In this document: in pieces, positions 45,847 through 49,715 of the stretch
How the letters are laid out: each line of letters begins with the position of its first letter
Numbering within the stretch: the stretch's first letter is position 1
NCBI GenBank assembly: GCA_025060015.1
Contig: JANXDB010000067.1
Coordinates: forward strand, 1-49,715
Source: Caldimicrobium sp.
Lineage (GTDB): Bacteria; Desulfobacterota; Thermodesulfobacteria; Thermodesulfobacteriales; Thermodesulfobacteriaceae
DNA length: 49,715 bases
Direction: 5' to 3'
The notes under the pieces: generated by a model
The model's database searches: none
Told to the model about the DNA's origin: nothing
The model's input: only the letters and a program-made list of their open reading frames with translations
Translations under genes and position numbers: made by a program

Positions 45847-46350
45847 TTAAATGTTACAACTTGCCTGAAATTTTTTCATTATATGGGGGATTAATCCTCC
45901 ATCGTCAAGAATATTTCTCATAAATTCTGGAATGGGTTTAAATTTGAAGAGTTTCTTCTTTGTTTTATTGCGGATTTCACCCTTTTCAATGTCTACCTCC
46001 AGAAGATCACCGGTTTCTGTCTCTCTAACTGCCTCTGGACATTCGATTATAAGTAAGCCGGTGTTGAAGGCATTGCGATAGAAGATCCTTGCAAAGGATT
46101 CAGCAATGACGCAGGACACACCAGAGGCCTTTATGGCAATGGGAGCATGCTCTCTTGAGGAACCACAGCCAAAATTTCTACCTGCAACTATTATATCTCC
46201 CTTTTTGACCTTTTTTGGAAAATCAGGATCAGCATCTTCCATACAGTGTTTAGCAAGTTCTGCTGGATCCGTAGTATTGAGATATCTAGCAGGGATTATG
46301 ACATCGGTGTCTATGTTATCTCCAAATTTCCAGGCTTTTCCTTTAAGCAT
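45847..46350 (-). CDS. leuD: 3-isopropylmalate dehydratase small subunit
   Basis: 167-aa swivel-domain subunit of the leucine-pathway isomerase. Typical motifs are [38 protein letters not shown] and [17 protein letters not shown]. The short length and [11 protein letters not shown] form match the bacterial/archaeal two-subunit type rather than the long E. coli LeuD. AAAAGGAGG precedes the ATG. 15 nt after leuC, so the two form one operon. Confidence 0.96.
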   Translation of the reverse strand: MLKGKAWKFGDNIDTDVIIPARYLNTTDPAELAKHCMEDADPDFPKKVKKGDIIVAGRNFGCGSSREHAPIAIKASGVSCVIAESFARIFYRNAFNTGLLIIECPEAVRETETGDLLEVDIEKGEIRNKTKKKLFKFKPIPEFMRNILDDGGLIPHIMKKFQASCNI

Positions 46351-46365
46351 AGGTTGTCCTCCTTT

Positions 46366-47673
46366 TTAATTCTCTTTTGCCTTTAAGCCAAGCTCCTCTG
46401 GGGTGCCGATATAACCCAAAACCGCTGAGGCAGCAGCCACTGCTGGACCTGAGAGATAAACCTCACTTTCAGGATGTCCCATTCTGCCAACAAAGTTCCT
46501 ATTTGTAGTAGCCACGGCCTTTTCCCCCTTGGCCAGGATGCCCATGTGACCTCCCAAACAGGGACCACAGGTGGGAGGAGACACAATAGCACCTGCCTCA
46601 AGGAAGGTATTTATTAGACCTTTTCTCAGGGCTGTCCGGTAGATCTCCGGTGTGGCAGGAATTATAATACATCTCACGTTGGGATTAACTCTACGTCCTT
46701 TTAGGATTTTAGCTGCCATTGCTAAATCTTCGTATCTACCATTAGTGCAGGATCCTATGACCACCTGGTCTATGTAGATCTTCTGAGGGAGGTCTATTAC
46801 CTTTTTAACATTAGAGGGAAGATGTGGAAGGGCTACTACTAAATCTATTTGAGACACATCATACTCTCGTACATCTTCACAGGGAGCTAAGATATCAACC
46901 TTAAAGATGGTCGGCTCTTTTGAAAGACGATTTTTCAAGAATTTTAAAGTCTTGTGGTCTACCTCCATGAGTCCCACCTTTCCACCAGCCTCGATAGCCA
47001 TGTTTGCCATGGTGAATCTATCGGCAAGAGAGAGAGACTTAACTGCCACTCCTACGAATTCCATAGCTTTGTAAAGGGCCCCGTCTACACCTATATCTCC
47101 TATGGTGTAAAGGATAAGATCCTTTCCGGTAACCCAGGGACGAAGTTTGCCGTAGTATACAAATCTTATGGTCTCAGGCACTTTGAACCAGGTTTTTCCT
47201 GTGATCCATGCAGCAGCAAGATCAGTAGAGCCCACCCCAGTGGCAAAGGCTCCAAGGGCACCATAGGTGCAGGTGTGACTATCGGCACCAATGACTATGT
47301 CACCAGGGGCTACAAGACCAAGCTCGGGCAGTAGTGCATGCTCTATACCACAGACTCCACCTTCGTAATAGTGCTTTATACCGTATCTTTTGGCAAACTC
47401 CCTGCAGATCCTTACTTGCTCTGCGCTTTTGATATCTTTATTTGGTGTGAAATGATCCATAACCAGGGCGATTTTCTCTGGATCAAAGACCCTATTCATA
47501 CAGGTTTCCTCAAAAATTTTTATAGCTAATGGTGCAGTAATGTCATTTGCCAAAGTCAAATCCACAGGTACCTCTATGAGCTCTCCCGGTTCCAGGTATG
47601 GAACACTAAGTTTGTGAGCTAAAATCTTCTGAGCAAGGGTCATGGGCTTTCTTTTTTCTAATGCTTTTTTCAT
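46366..47673 (-). CDS. leuC: 3-isopropylmalate dehydratase large subunit
   Basis: 435-aa [4Fe-4S] aconitase-family subunit interconverting 2- and 3-isopropylmalate. Cluster cysteines are in VIGSCTNGRYEDLA and TCGPCLGGHMGIL; substrate and acid motifs include VMDHFTPNKD, IGADSHTCTYGALGAFATGV and TNRNFVGRMGHPESEVYLSG. Of the archaeal/thermophile length class. A homoaconitase or dimethylmalate role cannot be excluded, but pairing with leuD favours leucine synthesis. AAGGGG precedes the ATG. Confidence 0.95.
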   Translation of the reverse strand: MKKALEKRKPMTLAQKILAHKLSVPYLEPGELIEVPVDLTLANDITAPLAIKIFEETCMNRVFDPEKIALVMDHFTPNKDIKSAEQVRICREFAKRYGIKHYYEGGVCGIEHALLPELGLVAPGDIVIGADSHTCTYGALGAFATGVGSTDLAAAWITGKTWFKVPETIRFVYYGKLRPWVTGKDLILYTIGDIGVDGALYKAMEFVGVAVKSLSLADRFTMANMAIEAGGKVGLMEVDHKTLKFLKNRLSKEPTIFKVDILAPCEDVREYDVSQIDLVVALPHLPSNVKKVIDLPQKIYIDQVVIGSCTNGRYEDLAMAAKILKGRRVNPNVRCIIIPATPEIYRTALRKGLINTFLEAGAIVSPPTCGPCLGGHMGILAKGEKAVATTNRNFVGRMGHPESEVYLSGPAVAAASAVLGYIGTPEELGLKAKEN

Positions 47674-47713
47674 TATTCAACCCCTTTCCCGTTTTTTTCC
47701 AATTGAATTTAAA

Positions 47714-47763
47714 ATAATACTTTCCTTTTTTTTTATTGCAATATTAAAGATCTCTTTTATTAT
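47714..47763. promoter_or_regulatory. Symmetric bidirectional promoter for leuCD (-) and the DUF523 gene (+)
   Basis: The self-complementary TTGCAA (47736-47741) can serve as -35 for both directions. On the plus side a 16-nt spacer leads to TATTAT (47758-47763); on the minus side a 16-nt spacer leads to TATTAT (47719-47714). The geometry is exactly mirrored. The leuC leader would be about 34 nt, with a ribosome site. The DUF523 mRNA would start about 3 nt before its ATG. Confidence 0.55.
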
Positions 47764-47772
47764 TCATCTTCA

Positions 47773-48681
47773 ATGAAGCCAAGGTTACTCATAAGTTTAT
47801 GCTTCCAAAGCCCTGCGAGATACGACGGTGGGCTGGTGAGGGATCCTTTTGTTGATAAACTAAAGGCCTTTGTCGAGCCCATCTACTTTTGTCCGGAAAA
47901 GGCTTTGGGTTTAGGGGTTCCAAGAGCGAAGATAAGGATAGTTATCCAGGATGGCAAAAAGAAACTTGTCCAGCCGGAGAGTGGTAGAGATCTTACCGAG
48001 GAGATGGAAGCTCTCATTAATGGCTATATATCTTCACTTGAGGAGATAGATGGTGCCCTTTTGAAGAGCAAATCTCCTTCCTGTGGGGTCGGTTCAGCTA
48101 AGTTTTTCAAAGGAGAGACTTACTTGAAAAGGGGAAATGGATTCTTTGCTGAAGCTCTGAAAGAGAGGTGGCCGAGCTTACCACTCACAGATGAGGGTTT
48201 ACTTAGGGATAGGAGTATAAGATATCATTTCTTAAGCAGCATCTTCTCTTTGGCAGAATTCAGGAGAGTAAAGGAAGCTAAAAACCCCTCTCAATTTGTG
48301 GAATTTCATACTTTGCACAAGTTTCTGCTTAAAACCTTTCACGAACCTCTATTTAAGGAACTAGGGCAAATAGTTGCCCATGGAACAAAGACTCTTGAGG
48401 AAAAGATCAATCTCTATCAAGAGAGTCTCCTTAGATGTCTTACTTACAAACCAAGTAGATCAAGACATGTAAATACTCTCTATCACCTTGCTGGATATTT
48501 TACAAAAAGGATTTCGCAAAGGGAGAAAAACCACTTGCTTGGTTTAATTGAAAAATTTCGCCATGGAAAGGTAGATTTAATAACTGTTCTTGAGCTCTTG
48601 CGAGGCCTTGCTTTTAGATTCGAGGAAGATTATATCTTAAAGCAAAGATATTTAAATCCCTTTCCGGATGAGCTCTTTTGA
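47773..48681 (+). CDS. DUF523-DUF1722 fusion protein (TudS-like iron-sulfur domain)
   Basis: 302-aa protein. The N-terminal DUF523 domain (1 to about 145) has three conserved cysteine sites: SLCFQSPARYDGG, YFCPEKALGLGVPRAKI and SKSPSCGVGSAKFF. In characterised DUF523 proteins (TudS, thiouracil desulfidase) such cysteines hold a [4Fe-4S] cluster. The C-terminal DUF1722 (YbgA-like) domain (about 165-302) has VEFHTLHKFLLKTF, and HVNTLYHLAGYFTKRISQRE. Overall role unknown; a sulfur-removing or cluster-carrying enzyme is possible. No ribosome site is visible ahead of the ATG, in line with the predicted leaderless transcript. Confidence 0.85.
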   Translation: MKPRLLISLCFQSPARYDGGLVRDPFVDKLKAFVEPIYFCPEKALGLGVPRAKIRIVIQDGKKKLVQPESGRDLTEEMEALINGYISSLEEIDGALLKSKSPSCGVGSAKFFKGETYLKRGNGFFAEALKERWPSLPLTDEGLLRDRSIRYHFLSSIFSLAEFRRVKEAKNPSQFVEFHTLHKFLLKTFHEPLFKELGQIVAHGTKTLEEKINLYQESLLRCLTYKPSRSRHVNTLYHLAGYFTKRISQREKNHLLGLIEKFRHGKVDLITVLELLRGLAFRFEEDYILKQRYLNPFPDELF

Positions 48682-48682
48682 T

Positions 48683-48889
48683 CTAACTCTCCTCAAGGAG
48701 GTTTACCTTAAATTCCTGAAGAATTTTCATGATCAAAGGCTTCTCAGTTGAGAAAAACCAGATCTTTGCTAAAGCTATTTTTGGATCTTTTATGGTTAAA
48801 ACAGCTAAATGATCATACCCCTCGAGGATGAATTTAAGTTTAGCAATCTGTGAAGGATCAATTTCAAAGAGGATCCAGGAAGATCTCAC
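48683..48889 (-). CDS. DUF4911-like small protein
   Basis: About 68 aa, with ILFEIDPSQIAKLKFILEGY, DHLAVLTIKDPKIALAKIWF and a short C-terminal helix, resembling DUF4911 proteins of unknown function. The reading frame is open up to a TTG at 48925, but 48895-48922 is a terminator hairpin, so a start after it is more likely; GTG at 48889 is chosen, without a clear ribosome site. The gene faces the DUF523-DUF1722 gene with stops 1 nt apart. It may be made by read-through from the cold-shock gene. Confidence 0.6.
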   Translation of the reverse strand: MRSSWILFEIDPSQIAKLKFILEGYDHLAVLTIKDPKIALAKIWFFSTEKPLIMKILQEFKVNLLEES

Positions 48890-48894
48890 AATAG

Positions 48895-48922
48895 CCAAAA
48901 GGGAAGAGGAAAACCTCTTCCC
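48895..48922 (-). terminator. Terminator of the cold-shock gene
   Basis: On the minus strand, stem GGGAAGAGG / CCTCTTCCC (9 bp, perfect) with a TTTT loop, followed by TTTTGG. It is 21 nt after the cold-shock stop and overlaps the 5' end of the DUF4911 frame. Confidence 0.75.
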
Positions 48923-48943
48923 CAAGGATTGTCATGAAGAGTT

Positions 48944-49195
48944 TTAGCCTTCTCGTTTACTTTGGGTTCTTCTGGGTCTTTCAAAGTTGCTCTCATCAAG
49001 GACCTTAACTTTAGAGGCCTGTTCTCCTTTTGGTCCCTGAATTACTTCAAACTCCACCGTTTGACCCTCTCTAAGGGTTTTGAACCCCGGCATGTCTATG
49101 GCAGAAAAATGCACAAAGACATCCCCTCCGTCGTCCTTAGAGATGAACCCATAACCCTTCTTCTCATCGAACCACTTGACCTTACCTCTAAACAT
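48944..49195 (-). CDS. Cold-shock-domain RNA chaperone (CspA family)
   Basis: 83-aa single OB-fold protein. RNP-1 and RNP-2 motifs are present as KGYGFISKD and DVFVHFSAI, after the start [14 protein letters not shown]. Residues 67-83 ([16 protein letters not shown]) form a basic tail beyond the usual 66-70 aa, likely aiding RNA binding. AAGGAGG lies at normal distance. The upstream region to about 49262 is AT-rich and may hold a long leader; no clear promoter was chosen. A thermophile member of a family that melts mRNA structure. Confidence 0.95.
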   Translation of the reverse strand: MFRGKVKWFDEKKGYGFISKDDGGDVFVHFSAIDMPGFKTLREGQTVEFEVIQGPKGEQASKVKVLDESNFERPRRTQSKREG

Positions 49196-49312
49196 TTAAC
49201 CAAACCTCCTTAAAATAAATTTACCCTGTCCTCAGCCTACACTAAAAAAATTTTTTGTAAAGAGGGTGTATTGGTCCATAGGATTTTAGACTGAGGGTAA
49301 TTCTCGTTAAAT
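49196..49312. other. Upstream region of the cold-shock gene
   Basis: No gene. A poor -35-like TTTACA (minus strand, 49261-49256) and inverted pieces TACCCTGTCCTCAG / CTGAGGGTA are seen, but nothing I would call a promoter with confidence. Confidence 0.4.
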
Positions 49313-49715
49313 TTATAACAAATCCACTCTAGAGGCGATACATTCCCAAGCCCAAAACTTACTCCAAAAGTCCCTCCCACTCCTGCTCGATAAATGACTA
49401 CTCTTCATAGGCAAATCTACTTGCCACATCCTTCGCCTCCTCTTCTCCCTCTCAATAAACCTTCCCGTCTTTTCATAATAACTAAAGCTTCTTCACTACC
49501 TCGCCTCACACTTACCCCCTTTCTTTCAAATACTTTATTATCCTTCCAATCGTAGATACTGACACCAAAGCTATACCCCTCTTACTGCAAAATCTATCCA
49601 CCAAGGGTTTAAGCTTCTTCTTGCGAGGATGTTTTCTCCTGTAACTCAGGATAAATTATATTACCTCTTTTCGCCACCTCTTTGAGCATTTCCTTTTTGG
49701 TAAATAGTGGCCTCT
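49313..49715 (-). pseudogene. Frameshifted remnant of an integrase-type (DDE) transposase, runs off the right edge
   Basis: Read on the minus strand, consecutive pieces in different frames add up to a typical integrase-core transposase. RPLFTKKEMLKEVAKR (frame 1) shifts to ILSYRRKHPRKKKLKPLVD and VSVSTIGRIIKYLKERG (frame 2, with one stop just before it). A slip in a G-run (49515-49519) leads to VRRGSEEALVI (frame 3), then YYEKTGRFIEREKRRRRMWQ and VDL (frame 4), ending at a stop at 49313. The helix-turn-helix 'SVSTIGRI' and the first catalytic Asp segment 'WQVDL' are the landmarks. The rest of the catalytic domain is missing. Dead mobile element, IS481/IS3-like in flavour; exact family not determined. 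Confidence 0.75.

Overview
The window looks like a compact, AT-rich chromosome segment from a thermophilic, anaerobic sulfur-metabolising bacterium, most plausibly of the Thermodesulfobacteria (Caldimicrobium / Thermodesulfobacterium type). The evidence is a dsrABD operon for dissimilatory sulfite reduction, a delta-proteobacterial/SRB-style acetyl-CoA carboxylase, a DNA polymerase I with a degenerate proofreading domain, very tight gene packing with many 1-20 nt overlaps, and clear sigma70-type promoters. The taxon is inferred from gene content; no rRNA gene is present to confirm it.

Layout: the left edge holds the start of an Rpn/YhgA-type nuclease gene (minus strand, cut by the window) and a gene-free stretch with a possible transposase relic. 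Next is a plus-strand cluster adh-acd-etfB-etfA (alcohol/aldehyde plus acyl-CoA redox chemistry), facing a degenerate Mut7-C protein. A 560-nt gap leads to dsrA-dsrB-dsrD, which has a near-consensus promoter, a perfect palindrome just upstream of it and a strong terminator. The minus strand from about 16.6 to 8.8 kb then carries a periplasmic Tat-dependent molybdenum sulfite dehydrogenase with its monohaem cytochrome, a stomatin-like (SPFH) protein, and a run DUF465-ilvB-ilvN-tkt-tatC-tatA.

From 16.7 to 31 kb come a DUF4390 protein with an NtrY-type sensor kinase that has no response regulator beside it, then rluB and polA with two TPR proteins and a zinc-ribbon/HEAT-like protein, then mltG, rsmA, a double UspA protein and an NhaD-type antiporter. 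The antiporter is fired divergently from a PpiD/SurA-type chaperone, which is followed by carB.

From 45.6 down to 34.3 kb the minus strand is one long, nearly gapless gene string: mazG, a zinc/manganese-type ABC ATPase and permease, tatD, aspS, purA, accC, a fused AccA-AccD carboxyltransferase, a divergent biotin-carrier-like protein, and birA. leuC-leuD (minus) and a DUF523-DUF1722 protein (plus) diverge from a strikingly symmetric promoter. A DUF4911 protein and a cold-shock protein follow, and the right edge holds a frameshifted integrase-type transposase remnant.

How the parts fit: DsrAB(D) handles sulfite in the cytoplasm while the Tat-exported sulfite dehydrogenase could oxidise sulfite in the periplasm, a pairing that makes sense in an organism that can run sulfur chemistry both ways (for example a disproportionator). 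No single undescribed defence or mobile system is visible. The best candidates for new biology are the sulfite dehydrogenase/Dsr pairing, the unusual ACC locus with a non-MKM biotin-carrier candidate, the dsr upstream palindrome, and the symmetric leuC/DUF523 promoter.
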